Positions 47,343-58,560 of a stretch of 64,000 nucleotides of DNA are shown one piece after another. Both the position numbers and the translations under genes were made by a program. The stretch spans positions 1-64,000 of the forward strand of contig NW_026705458.1 in assembly GCF_029867415.1 (NCBI RefSeq), in the 5' to 3' direction. The stretch's first letter is position 1; each line of letters starts with the position of its first letter. Source of the DNA: Vicia villosa (Eukaryota > Streptophyta > Magnoliopsida > Fabales > Fabaceae). Under the pieces are notes generated by a model. That model made no database searches. It saw only the letters and a list, made by a program, of their open reading frames with translations, and was not told the DNA's origin.

Positions 47343-47631
47343 TACTCTGTTTCAAAATAATGTTATCATAAGATTTTTTGCACACAGATTAAGAAATACA
47401 ATAATATTATTATAAGATATTACAATTTTATTAAATTAACTTTATTAAGTTATTAGAAGTACTATATAGAGTAATAATTAAAAAATATAATTAGAAAAAT
47501 AATAATCATTACTATATTGAAAAGTGAGAATGACATTCATTTTGGAATAAATTTTACTTGCTAAAACGACAATTATTTTGAAATAAATGCTACTAGCTAA
47601 AAGGACAGTTATTTTGAAACGGAAGAAGTAC
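47343..47631. mobile_element. Stowaway-like MITE
   Basis: The element is 47345-47629 (285 bp) with TA on both sides. The left end CTCTGTTTCAAAATAATG and the reverse complement of the right end CTTCTTCCGTTTCAAAATAA are the CTC..CGTTTCAAAATAA type of plant Tc1/mariner MITEs. A GACAATTATTTTGAAATAA word is duplicated near the right end. Confidence 0.8.
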
Positions 47632-48200
47632 ATTGTTGTTATTTTAGATAAAAATTTGGTAGTATTTTTTTTTTTTGGAATGGATATTTCTCATTTGTCA
47701 TTTACATATAAGATAGTAAAGTGTGATCTCTTATGAATTTTTAAATCTCTTTTAAAGGGAATTTAAGTGAATAATTGATAAGTCTCAAGAGTAAAATTAA
47801 GATGAGTTAAGCCTTCAAAGTTATTGGTCAAGAACATGATCTTACAATAAAATGTTTTTGTTGCAAAGATCAACATTGTAAAAATAGAGTCTCCTCCCAC
47901 ACAAATAACATCTCCCCATCTTTAACCATATAATTCATTACTCCACTCCAACCAAGACATCTTAGCTACGGTATTTATTGAAATTCGAATTAAACAATCT
48001 ACTAAAATTTTCTCTAAGAATCTCCTTCGAGTACAAATCTTACTTAAAAGGTAAACTACTGCATTATCAACTTCTTTGAACTCAAAGTTAGCAAATCACC
48101 TTTCACATCATAAATTTTCCCATCGTTCAATGGCCTGGATAACTTTTTACCACCATGAACATCCCTTATTGCTACTGATAACCTCACTCCCTCTAATTTC
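47632..48200. other. Intergenic DNA, no gene seen
   Basis: No coding signature or bounded element. Confidence 0.45.
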
Positions 48201-48239
48201 ATACTAATTTGGACTCCAACACCTTAAACTATAACGCAC

Positions 48240-49118
48240 ACCTTAAGGTTTTGGGTGAATATGTTGTGTCTCTCAATTTTATGGTTGTTATTGACTTAAT
48301 TTGGATTTTTCTTTCATTATCCATCAGTTGTACAAGAATTAATGGTTCAACTACAAATCGACTCCTTGTAACGAAAATCTTCCTGAATAGCTAGTCAGCG
48401 GGCGGCGTATCATGTTGAAGTGATCATAACATGGTAATTAAAGGTTTCAAAATAGGTACAAGTGTATGGAGATATAAGAGTTTGTGCTTGGGGAAAACAT
48501 ATAAATGGATGGACTCACACTTGAAAGGAGATTGTTGTGAAACAAGTGCGAGTTACAAGTTTCACATTGCTTAGAAAAGAGGAGATTGAGTATTTGATAA
48601 GTGATATAACCCATATACCTAAGCCCTTAATATTTTGGATGCATGTGTGGTATCTCTCTTGCTAATGTGTTTGACCTTGACCTAATATGGATGCTCTTGC
48701 TCATGACCTATCATTGGTATTTGAGTCAATAGTTCAACTAAGTGATTGGCTCCTTGTATCAAAATCCTTTCTAACAAGGTGGTGGTTAGGTGGTGTGTCA
48801 TATTAAAATGCATGTCACATGGTAAGGGTGCCAACAACGGTACAAGTGTATCAGATTGAAAAAGGTCTCGCTCTAAGGGGACCATGTAAGTGGATGGACT
48901 CACACTTGAGGGTGAGATTATTGTGATATAAGTGTGAGTTAGAAGTCCCACACTTCTTGGAAAATTGGAGGTTGAACACTTTGTAAATGAGGGGACTCAT
49001 ATACCTAATACCTTATATTTTGGGTGAATACATGGTATCTCTTCCACTTATGTGGTTGCACTTGAATCAATGTGAATACTCTTTGTGTGTGTGTGTGTCT
49101 CTCTCTATTGACCCATCA
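48240..49118 (+). mobile_element. Tandem TRIM array (LTR-internal-LTR-internal-LTR)
   Basis: Three LTR copies: a partial one ending CCATCA at 48325, a full one at 48533-48713 (starts TGTTGTGA, ends ACCTATCA), and a full one at 48919-49118 that starts TATTGTGA and contains a (GT)n expansion. Each of the first two is followed by about 205 bp of internal DNA. After the middle LTR comes TTGGTATTTGAGTC, close to a Met-tRNA primer site, and a purine-rich CTTGAGGGTGAGAT precedes the third LTR. There is no coding capacity. LTRs under 210 bp and internals near 200 bp define TRIMs. Confidence 0.82.
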
Positions 49119-50089
49119 AATATTGGGATAATGATTAATGATACTAAGATAATAATATGAGTGTTATGTATTGATGATGATGTATGATATATCTATGTTT
49201 TATGTGATAAATGGGTTGAATAATTAAGGTAATGATAAATGTTGAAGATGGTTTAATTAGTTTTTGCGTACTCGAGTCATGAGTATGAACCGAGGGACAT
49301 ATAATGATGATGAATATCGCATGTGTGTTATGTGTTGTGTTCATATAGTGAGACATGACATGAAGGATGACCATGTTAAAATCAAAGCTTGAAGTTCGAA
49401 GATATTTTAAGAGTGTTGTCAATAGAAAATTCTTACGCAAAGGCGGTACACTGTTGAGACGTTCCCGTTGAATATGAATCACCCAGACTAGACATTATTG
49501 TTCAATGCTCATGGGGGGAGTAGCTCGTTTATCAACTAAAAGGTAGTTTGGTGCATGTCTCGAAGTTAGGAGTATTTTACCTAGCATCCATTGCATTGTA
49601 CCTAACAACCCCCCCAATTGTAGCACTTTTACCATAATACTCTTACACTTTAATATTACAATTTTCACTATTCAAATTGTTATTTGTCGAACTTTTGGGA
49701 GTAACTTTGGATTCTACCGCATTTTTTAAAACGTCTACCGGATATTTACAAGGGTTTTTTCTATTCAATTTATGTATTTATACTGGCAATTTTTCTCAAA
49801 AAAAAAAAAACATGCATTTTCGCATGCACTTTTATAGACATTTTTGAAAAATGCGGTATACATGCATTTTACCGGTATTTTTAAAATTGTCGATAAAAAA
49901 GCATGTTTGCATACCAAAAATTTCAAAAATGCATCTAAGATATTGCATTTCTTAACAATTCTGGTATGTACATGTTCATTTTTGGATTTTTTTTTTAAAT
50001 CTAGTAGTTCTTTTTTTGTAGCTTTTTATTTTATTTTTTGTAGTGAGGACCGAAGGAAGAGATGGAAAGATTATTTCTAAATTGACTGA
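49119..50089. other. Intergenic DNA, no gene seen
   Basis: No coding signature. It contains a C-run CCCCCCC near 49610. Confidence 0.5.
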
Positions 50090-50376
50090 TACTCCCTCTG
50101 TCCCAAAATAAATGTCACATTTGGAAAAAAAATTGTCCCAAAATACTTGTCACTTTACATTACCAATGCAATTTTATATTCAATGTTCCAATTGTACCCT
50201 CTAATAAATATTTTTAATTTATTATTTTCTTACTTAATATTAATGTTATTTCGAATACACCAATAGTTAATCAGGATAATTTGGTAAAGTCGTCTTTCTC
50301 TCTCTTTCATTTATTATTGTTTCTTAATCTGTGTGAAGTGGGTCATTGCGACATATAATTTGGGACGGAGGGAGTA
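50090..50376. mobile_element. Stowaway MITE
   Basis: The element is 50092-50374 (283 bp) with TA target duplications. Termini CTCCCTCTGTCCCAAAATAA and ...TTGGGACGGAGGGAG are the classic Stowaway consensus. The interior is AT-rich. Confidence 0.93.
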
Positions 50377-50379
50377 TAA

Positions 50380-51480
50380 TAGAGAGAGCAACTATAAAGT
50401 CCTTTGGGGGAGACTGTGAAGCTGATAGAAAGCTGTTGCATCTTAGGGCGAGTAGAGTAGTCCCCACGGATTCTCACTGCATAAGGATAAAGCAATCTCG
50501 ATTCCCCTGCACTTTGCAACGTAAAAGAGGTAGAGCTGGACGGGACAAAGATCTTGATGTCAATTCAAATGTTGGTGTTATTGATGATGTAAAGGTTCCT
50601 CCTCAAGATGATATATAGGTTCCTCCTCAGAATCATATTGAGGTTTCTTCTCAGGATAATACGGAGGTTCCTCATTAGGATGATATAGAGGTTCCTGTTG
50701 TAGTAGATACGGAAATGGTGGCTCATGCTGATACAAAGTCATCTGTCCACATAAATGGAGAGTTCGCTGGAGGGTCCAATGACCATACCTTACTTACTGG
50801 GTATGTCGATCTTTTGGCATTTAGATTATGGTAGGGAGATGTATAAATATTTTATTTTAAGTTTTTTTTATTACAGATTAATTGAAATTAACTGATGGTT
50901 TATACTTTAATTGCTTCAGGATTACCCCCATTGAAGGTGCTCATCCATGGGGAAAAGTTGAAGATATTATGTGATGTGCACATGTCAGATGAAGTTAGGG
51001 AAATTGTCATTGATGTCAACATGCTTTCGTTGGTGGACAGTTCCCTCACCATGCTTGACGCTCCACTGCAGTCTATTTTGTTGAGTGATGGCATAAGGAG
51101 GCATCCTCCTTTCATCTACTATCTGGCGAGATGATAAATACCCTAGATAATGTCTCCATCCTATTCCATCTCCCCCTTATAAGTAACTTCTTCATTGCTC
51201 CTGTCATTAACTAGGAGATTATGTGTATCCCACCCTCACATCACCACCTATTAAATTTGCAGATGATATTGGACCTTCCTAAGATGGAGGGCCTTCAGAT
51301 TACGTGTCACCGCCTCCACCACTTCCACCTGGTATATGAATGGCTAGTAACTGCTGCAAAGGATAAAACTTTGTTCAGATAACCCCATGGATTTGGTAAA
51401 CCTAGATGGTGAGATTTATATCGGACTGTCTTAGATATCAATATTGCTTGTGGTGGACTTGAGTAGGTTTTATCAATTTT
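50380..51480 (+). pseudogene. Plant mobile domain (PMD/MAIL-like) gene remnant
   Basis: Exon 1 (about 50380-50840) encodes a basic N-terminal part, then acidic repeats, then SNDHTLLTGYVDLLAFRLW. The last matches the TYADHVA.RLW entry seen in PMD proteins, and a likely splice donor GTATAA follows at 50841. After a short intron the PMD domain continues in pieces (GLYFNCFRITPIEGAHP, then WHKEASSFHLLSGEMINTLD and NVSILFHLPL) separated by a frameshift and stops. PMD proteins (MAIN, MAIL1 and transposon-borne relatives) act in silencing in Arabidopsis; many plant copies are carried by MULEs or gypsy elements. This copy is dead. Confidence 0.72.
50583..50703 (+). repeat. Five 24-bp in-frame repeats in the PMD exon
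   Basis: Units of the form GATGATATAGAGGTTCCTCC plus TCAG repeat five times and encode DDIEVPPQ-like octapeptides, with stop codons in two copies. Confidence 0.8.
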
Positions 51481-51675
51481 TTTTGTTGCTATTGTTGATA
51501 TTATTTCAGTTTTGTAACGAATTACTTTTATACTATTGACATTTTATCTTAACATTTTATTATAGCAAAATTAGCTTTATATTACTGAATTGTGAATATA
51601 ACTTAACACGAACATTGCTTAACATAACTTAACAAGAAAATAACATGAACAAAACTTAATCATTACTAGATAATT
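51481..51675. other. Non-coding DNA between the PMD remnant and the solo LTR
   Basis: AT-rich. It shares wording (AACTTAACAAGAAAATAACA) with DNA beside the MULE fragment at 28.9 kb. Confidence 0.4.
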
Positions 51676-54232
51676 TAGAATGTAACACCCCATACATAAC
51701 TAACTAGTATATTATGCATGAAACGTTAAAAATCGATATTGAGTATATACAAAAGCCAAAGATACAAGATGATCCATATAAAATACAACACGAAATTCTA
51801 ATAAGAATTACAAAACATGTGTCTTCAATGGATCTGCACAGCGGAAAATGAGATCTAACGGGGTCTCAGAGCCATCACCACTTCCAAGTCTTCAGTCCAA
51901 ACCTGCTACTTGCCAACCACTACTAAACTGCACCTGAAAAAGATAAGTTGATTGGGGTGAGATTACTAAATCTCAGTGAGTCCTCCTATCCTATGGGTCC
52001 ACTCGGTTCTACAGGGTACATGCATCAACAAACCGAATCCACCATTGATTCGGGGTTATCCTCACATCCGGCACACATACGGAGCAAACACACGAATCGT
52101 CCACCATAGGAGTCATCATATCACAAGTGCACAAATAGTACAACAAACACGTATGCAGACCCATACCCATGTACGGGGAATCCAGAAGTACGTTAATACC
52201 ACTACTAGGTTACAAACACACCCTCGGTGGGTTCACCCATGCCTATTTGTCAAGAGACTTGCACAAGCACCCTACAAGAGTGATTAGATGGGTTCGCACA
52301 AGCCTACTTGGCTGCGAGATGACCTTGCCTAAGAGGCGACACTGTCCCACTAATCACTTGTACGCGCGTGGTGTTAACAACAAGTGCAACACGCCGTCTC
52401 GACGCATGAGCCCGTCCGGTTAGGAACCTAATGATGTAGCCTACACGGCATCACTAGAGATGGTTTAACTGTTATGCGTAGGCTTACTTAGCCGCATAAC
52501 GCCACCATACCGAGCACGCGAGTGTGTTAACAGCAAGTGAGTAAAATGCCTCCAGACCCTCACAAGCACACTGCAACGGTAGTTCAGGTGTGTGCCTCTG
52601 TGATCCACGATCAGGACAGTCCCACGGACGACTCAAGGACCCACGGTCCGAACCGTAACCTAGTACCTGGTCTACTTTGATTCAAGCATACACAGTATGA
52701 CAAGCGTCAATCACACAATACAATCAATCCCGAATGTTTAACCGAAACAACGGGCATTAATGATCATTATCACACAAAGCATCATGCCACAAATAAGCAA
52801 CCATCTCCGAACGTCAATCGAACGGACGAATAAACATGATATGATCATCATAAAGCATATTGATATATTGCATCAATTAATGATCCACATATTGAGAATC
52901 AACACATCCATGATCATATACAACATTAGCATGTTCAAATACAATTTAAACATGTCTCACACGACTAAGGAGGCGTTCGGTTCTCTATTCGGAACGAAAC
53001 TGCTCTCGGGGGAATTAGTAACGTAAAATCTCAGCCGACGAGGTTCACTAAGTGGGGTTCCAATATTATTAAATCAAACATTTTGGTTTGGGAACCAATT
53101 TTATTAGAAAGTACACGTCGCTAGCTTTCCAACGATATAAAGTTTGCGTGAAACGGACTTACGACGCAAAAGTTACGATTTTCCGAAGTTTCCTATTTTT
53201 TTCCATTTCTCTCAGGGTAACCGATTACCCAAAGTTAGTAACCGATTACTGGCACTAAAAACAGTCCAAAATTGCATTTTTAACAGCGTAATCGGTTACC
53301 CACATACCCGTAACCGGTTACTCTGCATCAGAATGTGTTTTTCTGCATTTTTAGGGGTTCTAAAAGCATCCTAACTCATTTTTAGGTTCCTCAATCATCC
53401 AATTACGAATCCTATCATATTTCAACAGTGTATAACATGCAATAGCACCACTAGAACACATATTTGATCAATTAAATCACATACTACAACAATGAGCACC
53501 AAAACATGGTAAGCATCATGATTCTATGAATATCTCTCAAAATTCCAAGACCCCAAATACAAACCCTTACATGCAAATCCCCAAAGTTACTATCTAAGGA
53601 CTCGCCTTGGATCAAATGGGGGTTTACATGATGTTCTTGTTGCCATTGCATCTCCCTCTTGTTCAAACTTCCATCTCCATCATCAAGAAATCCGTAGCTC
53701 CCCTTAACACACATTCAGCATGCATGTCCCAACTTTAAGCTTGATTTTCTCCTTCAAAACAGAAGCTATGAACGCAAACCATATATGCAAATCGAAGAGA
53801 ATTTCGTTAGCTTTCCAACAAGACTAGAATCGTTACAATCGGAGTTACAAGCAGAGAGTTATTACCGTTTTAGTGGAGCTGTACCAAGAGTTGCGAAAAT
53901 GGCTTGTTGAACATAAATTCTTCTTTCTCCTTTCATGCCTCTAAGCTCTCTCCCTCCTAAATTCTGATTTGGAAAAGATATTGTCTTTACTAACCACTTT
54001 AAGACCATGCAAATGAAGAATAATGTCCAATTTACCATCCAACTAAGCGATATTTACAACTTTGCCATGTAGTTCCATTCTAACCAATCCCCTTTGTTTC
54101 TAACTACTCCACTAACTCTTATTAATAATCATTCTTTAGATTAATAGGAAATAAGGCCAATGTGCATTCTAATTATCAATTAACCAATTAATGATAATAA
54201 TCGGGTTTGGAGAGTCGGGGTATTACATAGAA
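51676..54232 (-). mobile_element. Solo LTR (2547 bp) with perfect 5-bp target duplication
   Basis: The LTR is 51681-54227. Ends are TGTAACACCCC and GGGGTATTACA, giving TG...CA and matching 11-bp inverted termini apart from one base. TAGAA flanks both sides (51676-51680 and 54228-54232). No internal or coding region is present. TGTAATACCCC-type ends and the CTAAATCTCAGTGAGTC segment are common in Ty3/gypsy chromovirus-like LTRs; the lineage and the minus orientation are inference. Confidence 0.92.
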
Positions 54233-54590
54233 TGTTTCAACATCTTGATAATATCGTTGACAAATCTTGCAATTGTCGCATCCACCTCGATCAGACCCTT
54301 TATTTCGTATAGGTGATATGTGTTCCACATAATTTTTAAATCTTCATATGTCTTCCGCTCAAACTTATTGAACTTAATCTTTCCTTCATTATCAATCAAG
54401 GGGGTACTCGATCTTGTCCACCTTTGTGTTGTTTGTGTGGTGCAAGAGATTATCCCATTTGGATTTTAGTACAGCAAGCGGGGTGTCATTTGTGAGCCTA
54501 AAATCAACAAGAGGTTTAATGTCATTGTAGTACACAAATACGAGATACCCAAATTGAGACATTATGAGATGTTTTTTTAACAACATATGG
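54233..54590 (-). pseudogene. MULE-associated N-terminal protein fragment
   Basis: Minus strand from the ATG at 54556: MSQFGYLVFVYYNDIKPLVD, FRLTNDTPLAVLKSKWDNLL, then after a break GKIKFNKFERKTYEDLKIMW and IEVDATIARFVNDIIKMLK. This resembles the conserved N-terminal segment of MuDR-type transposase genes that legume MULEs carry near PMD genes. It points towards the PMD remnant at 50.4-51.5 kb, with the solo LTR inserted at its end, so the two form a convergent pair. Confidence 0.6.
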
Positions 54591-55236
54591 TGTATATTTG
54601 TACAAGTTTTAAATTATTATGGACCACACAAAATTGTAGGTGCAATTACAACCATATAAAAGTGTCAGATAAATCTCAATCATTGAAGACTAACACTGCC
54701 AATTTTTCAAAGGTGTGAAAAAAATATGATATTATAGGTTTTTTAAAAATGTGGGTAAATTTTGTCGCTTTAAAATATCAAAAAAAAAATGCATATTGAA
54801 AGTTTTATATGACCTACCGGAATTTTTTTCCAAATAAGAGAATGTTTTATAAAATTATATTTAATTTTTGTATTTATCATTTTTATAAAACTTTTTAAAA
54901 ATTATCAATTGTATATTATATATTTTTTTCTCAACATACCTTTAATTTTAGTTTTTCCATACAATCTACAATAAATACTCTAATAAATTTATTAACTAAC
55001 TCTCTCTTCAAAAGAACAATTTTAAATAATAATATTAATTATCAAAGATTTAATTATATAAATATAATTTTATTTTTTAATTTTCATAATTTATTTAAAA
55101 AGATTGAATATTTATTTACGAAAGTACTTATAGATTCAACATATATATTACAATGTTAAATGAGATTAGATTGCCAATCATATAATAATGATGTGGAATT
55201 TGCAAACCTCCTCACGACATTATATCAAGACAAAAA

Positions 55237-55238
<2 letters not shown>
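54591..55238. other. AT-rich intergenic DNA
   Basis: No gene seen. Confidence 0.5.

Positions 55239-55281
<43 letters not shown>
55239..55281. repeat. (AT)n microsatellite
   Basis: Perfect AT repeat of about 43 bp. Confidence 0.95.
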
Positions 55282-55283
<2 letters not shown>

Positions 55284-55689
55284 TAACTAAAATTAATCGA
55301 AATTCAAACTTCAATGAAAATATTATTAAAAAGTATAACATTCTTGAAACTTAAGTCAATCAATAAACATATTTTAGTCTAGTTTGTTTCTAACAACGAT
55401 AAAAAGATGCACTGCACTTTAGAGTGGATGAGAACTACACCTGTCTCATGAAAAGTTCTGCCAGCAATTGAATCTCATTGGTAAATAGTTTTTAATTGTA
55501 ATGTTGTAGGCCCTAGCACCGATGAAAGTGAAAGTATACATCCAACCCAAACCCATGATATATATGAGAAACAATAACCCATGACACTGAAATTTGGGTG
55601 TTAAAAATATGTCAAGTATAATTTTTGAGATTTTCGTTGCCCACCTCCCAACCTTCTAGGTCACCTCTGGTGAAAAATTATATATACTC

Positions 55690-56250
55690 CTGACTTCAGA
55701 AATGCATTTCCGAAATGCAAGAAAAAGGTGTTTTTGGAGATGCATCTCCGAAAGCGCCTTTTTTTTTCAAAATTTGTCTTATTTCGGAAATGCATTTCCG
55801 AAAACAGCATTTCGGAAGTACATTTCCGAAATACTGCGCGTTTTGCAGATTTAGCAAAACAGCCCCCTCCCCCAATTCATTTACCCTAATTCAACTTCAA
55901 ACACAACCCCAAAGAGATTTTGTGCAAACCACTTCCAAGGCTACATCAAAGGCTCCAATAACCTTGCTATACTACATTCAAAAGCCCTCCAATCTCTTCA
56001 ATCATTAAGCTTTTCGAGTTTTAAATCTATGATTAAAATTTCTATTAGGGTGTTTAGAAATAGCAAAAATTGTATTGGGGTAGGTTGGTACTGCTATTTA
56101 GGTTGTTTAGAATGATTAAACATAGTTTTGAAGTTGGTTTTTGGAGTCTGCCATAGAAGTTGCAGAAAACTTCTTCGCAGGGGTGTTTCGGAAGTTCATT
56201 TCCGAAAACACCTCCATTCCCAGTTTCGGAAATGAACTTCCGAAGTGTAT
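55690..56250. repeat. Palindromic TTCGGAAATGCATTTCCGAA repeats
   Basis: Words built on TTCGGAAATGCATTTCCGAA and variants (GGAGATGCATCTCCGAAA, CGGAAGTACATTTCCGAAA, TTTCGGAAATGAACTTCCGA) occur at about 55700, 55735, 55785, 55813, 56187 and 56223. Each is an 18-20 bp palindrome or near palindrome. They lie directly upstream of the PMD exon at 56320. Confidence 0.85.
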
Positions 56251-56319
56251 CAGAAATGAATTTTTTTTAGTTTTTTCTTTTGTCTCGCATATTTATTGAT
56301 TTCAATTGTTTTCAGGAAC

Positions 56320-56699
56320 ATGTCAGGCAACCAAGCACGCATCAGACAGGGTAGAGAGACCCAGACTGCGTCGGCTAGACGCGAGCGGGCGGCGCAGCTG
56401 GCGTCGACGCAGGGACGGGGGCAGGGACGGGGAGGTGTGCGAGTTCCCGTGCAGATGGACGAGGGTACCTCTACATCTGGATCGAGGAGTCGTCTGGCTC
56501 GGATATCTTCTTCCCGCCAGCGAGAGGAGGAGGAGGAGGAGGCAGTGACATACCACGAGGCGGAGGAGGTACCGGATGTTGACCCTCCACATGGGGAGGA
56601 GGAGGAGCAGGAGGAGGAGGGCTACCCGGGAGGGCCCAATGACACTACCGTGCTGATTACCTACCATGAGCACGTCGCTCGGCGTATCTGGGAGGGAGA
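56320..56699 (+). pseudogene. PMD/MAIL-like gene, first exon only
   Basis: The ATG at 56320 follows an acceptor-like TGTTTTCAG. The 126-codon exon encodes an Arg/Gln/Gly-rich start (MSGNQARIRQGRETQTASAR), an acidic Glu-rich middle, then YPGGPNDTTVLITYHEHVAR and RIWEGE, ending at a splice donor (GAG/GTATTT) after 56699. This is the N-terminal exon of transposon-borne PMD proteins (often annotated as serine/threonine phosphatase 7 long-form homologues). The PMD domain exons are absent. A hAT element begins at 56839. The exon has no stop codons and is GC-rich, so it was lost recently or copied recently. Confidence 0.7.
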
Positions 56700-56830
56700 G
56701 GTATTTTTTATAATTTGCCCGACTATATTATTTAACCATTTATAATTTAGCCGTTTATTCAATATTTTTAGGTGTTGTAATGTATTATTAGAATTTGTGT
56801 ACATTCGATGGTTACACGACGAGTTACACT

Positions 56831-57825
56831 CGTGTAATTAGGGATGTCAACGGGCAGAGAATGTTAAGAGGATGTTTCTCCGCTCTCCGCCCCCAATTTT
56901 ATTCCTCATCCCCGTCTCGGGAAATGTTTTTCTCCATCCCCACAGATCCCCATGGTGATCCGCAGATATTGAATCTTAAAAAAAAATTTATACTTTTCGA
57001 TTAAAATTATGAGTATTTCAATTTTTTCTTTAAAAAAAACACGTATTTTGCATCTTTCTTTTTTAAAAAAATATATAAAAATACATCTTGCATCAATAAC
57101 AAAATAAAAAAAAAGCAAAAGCACTTGTTGTTGCTAATATTTTTTTTAAAAAAATAATAAATATTAACAGAACTTGTTGCTATTATGCTTCCATTAATTT
57201 ACTACTGCGGTACCGCTGTCGTCCAGCGCAAGTGGTTTATTATGTGTGAGTGTGGCAAATTCATAACTACTAATTTATTAGTTGAATGAAAAGCATGTTA
57301 GTAATGAAAGAAAAGTGAATTTGAAGAGTAGTTATCATAAGCACAATGAACAAAGGAAAGTGGTTGTTGTGATGATGATGAGAATTGAGGAGATGATTAA
57401 TGGAGGAGACAAAGATAATTGAGAAAAGAAAAAAAAGGAGACATGTGTATATTTTATGTATTGGGTGCACTTTTCTAGGGTTGATTATTTGGGTAATAAA
57501 ACAATATATTATATGATAAAACATAAAAATAAAATATCCACTAATGACTCTTTATTTTCTAATACATTAATATTTTTTTATGTAAAATTATACAATTATG
57601 TATTATATGATATATAAAATATAAAAGTTAAATAATATGGTCGGAGTCAAGGAATCCACGGGGCGGATGGTACTTTCCCAATCCCCGCCCCAAAGTTTCA
57701 TCGGGAGAAATTTTCCCTCCATTCCATCCCCACGGAGGAAAAAATCCCCAACCTCGGTGCTCCGAACAGATAATCCTTACAGGAATCTCCATTAACAGAT
57801 GCAAATTGACATTACTACGCGCAAT
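56831..57825. mobile_element. hAT-like non-autonomous element
   Basis: The element is 56839-57817. The left end TAGGGATGTCAACGGG pairs with the reverse complement of the right end TAGTAATGTCAATTTGC. Flanks CGTGTAAT (56831-56838) and CGCGCAAT (57818-57825) match at 6 of 8, and both differences are C/T. Both ends are rich in CCCCGCCCC/CCCCACGG-like words, with an AT-rich core. Confidence 0.72.
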
Positions 57826-58140
57826 AGTCAAAAAAATCAAAGAAACGAAATATTTTTCTATGATTCGTGATTTTACTCCTGATGTGAGTCATCAAGAGCA
57901 AATGACTCTAATTAAGTCCAATAAAAATTGAAGAGTTTTTTGTAGAATTTTTGAACGTTTATGACAAGGATATGATAATGGATCAAACATGAAAGGTAAA
58001 CATCAAGGTGTACAAATAAAATTATTAGATATTAACCCTAGAGCATTATACAAACCATGTGGTTGTCATAGTCTTAATTTGACACTTTGTGATATTACAA
58101 ACTCTTGTATTAAAGCTAAATATTTTTTTTGATATTATTT
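57820..58140 (+). pseudogene. hAT-type transposase remnant (TTF zinc-finger/DUF4371 group)
   Basis: Plus-strand frames give MIRDFTPDVSHQEQMTLI, then after an in-frame stop GYDNGSNMKGKHQGVQIKLL, NPRALYKPCGCHSLNL and LCDITNS. GYDNGSNM.GK and CGCHSLNL are hallmark motifs of the TTF-type/ZMYM-like hAT transposases of plants. The N-terminal zinc finger and the dimerisation C-terminus are missing. Confidence 0.8.
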
Positions 58141-58560
58141 CCTTTTGACGTTCAACAACCTCCTTCTACGTTTTGTAAGTTGGTATATCTTTTGTATGTT
58201 ATATTGTGTTCACTAACTTTCATATCCACCTCTATGATATTGTATGGTGTTTCACCTTCCCTTGTTTCTTTATGTTATTGTGGTTCACCAACTTTCTCGA
58301 TTTGAGTGGTGACACCATTCACACTATTATGATCTTAGGGATTCATAACTGTGGCACTTGGAAGACTTTCTTGAGCTTGTTGTGATAGTTGTGAGCTATT
58401 TTGTCAACTTGTATTTCCAAACTCTTTATTGATCCTAAAGGGCTCTTTCAATCATTCTCTGACTCTTTATGAAATTGAGCAATTTGAGCGGTCATCATTT
58501 TAAGAGCTTAATCCCAATATAAATTATTTGCAAAAGCTTTAAAAAGATTTTATTTTCCTC
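58141..58560 (-). pseudogene. Retroelement gag-like fragment, probably Ty3/gypsy
   Basis: Minus-strand pieces (QAQESLPSATVMNP, DHNSVNGVTTQIEKVGEPQ) resemble the Pro/Ser-rich gag C-terminal linker of Athila-like gypsy elements. They are short and broken, so the call is tentative. Confidence 0.4.

Noticed and set aside
55690..56250. CRISPR-like array
   Set aside because: This is a plant nuclear genome, the palindromes are irregularly spaced, and no cas-like genes exist.
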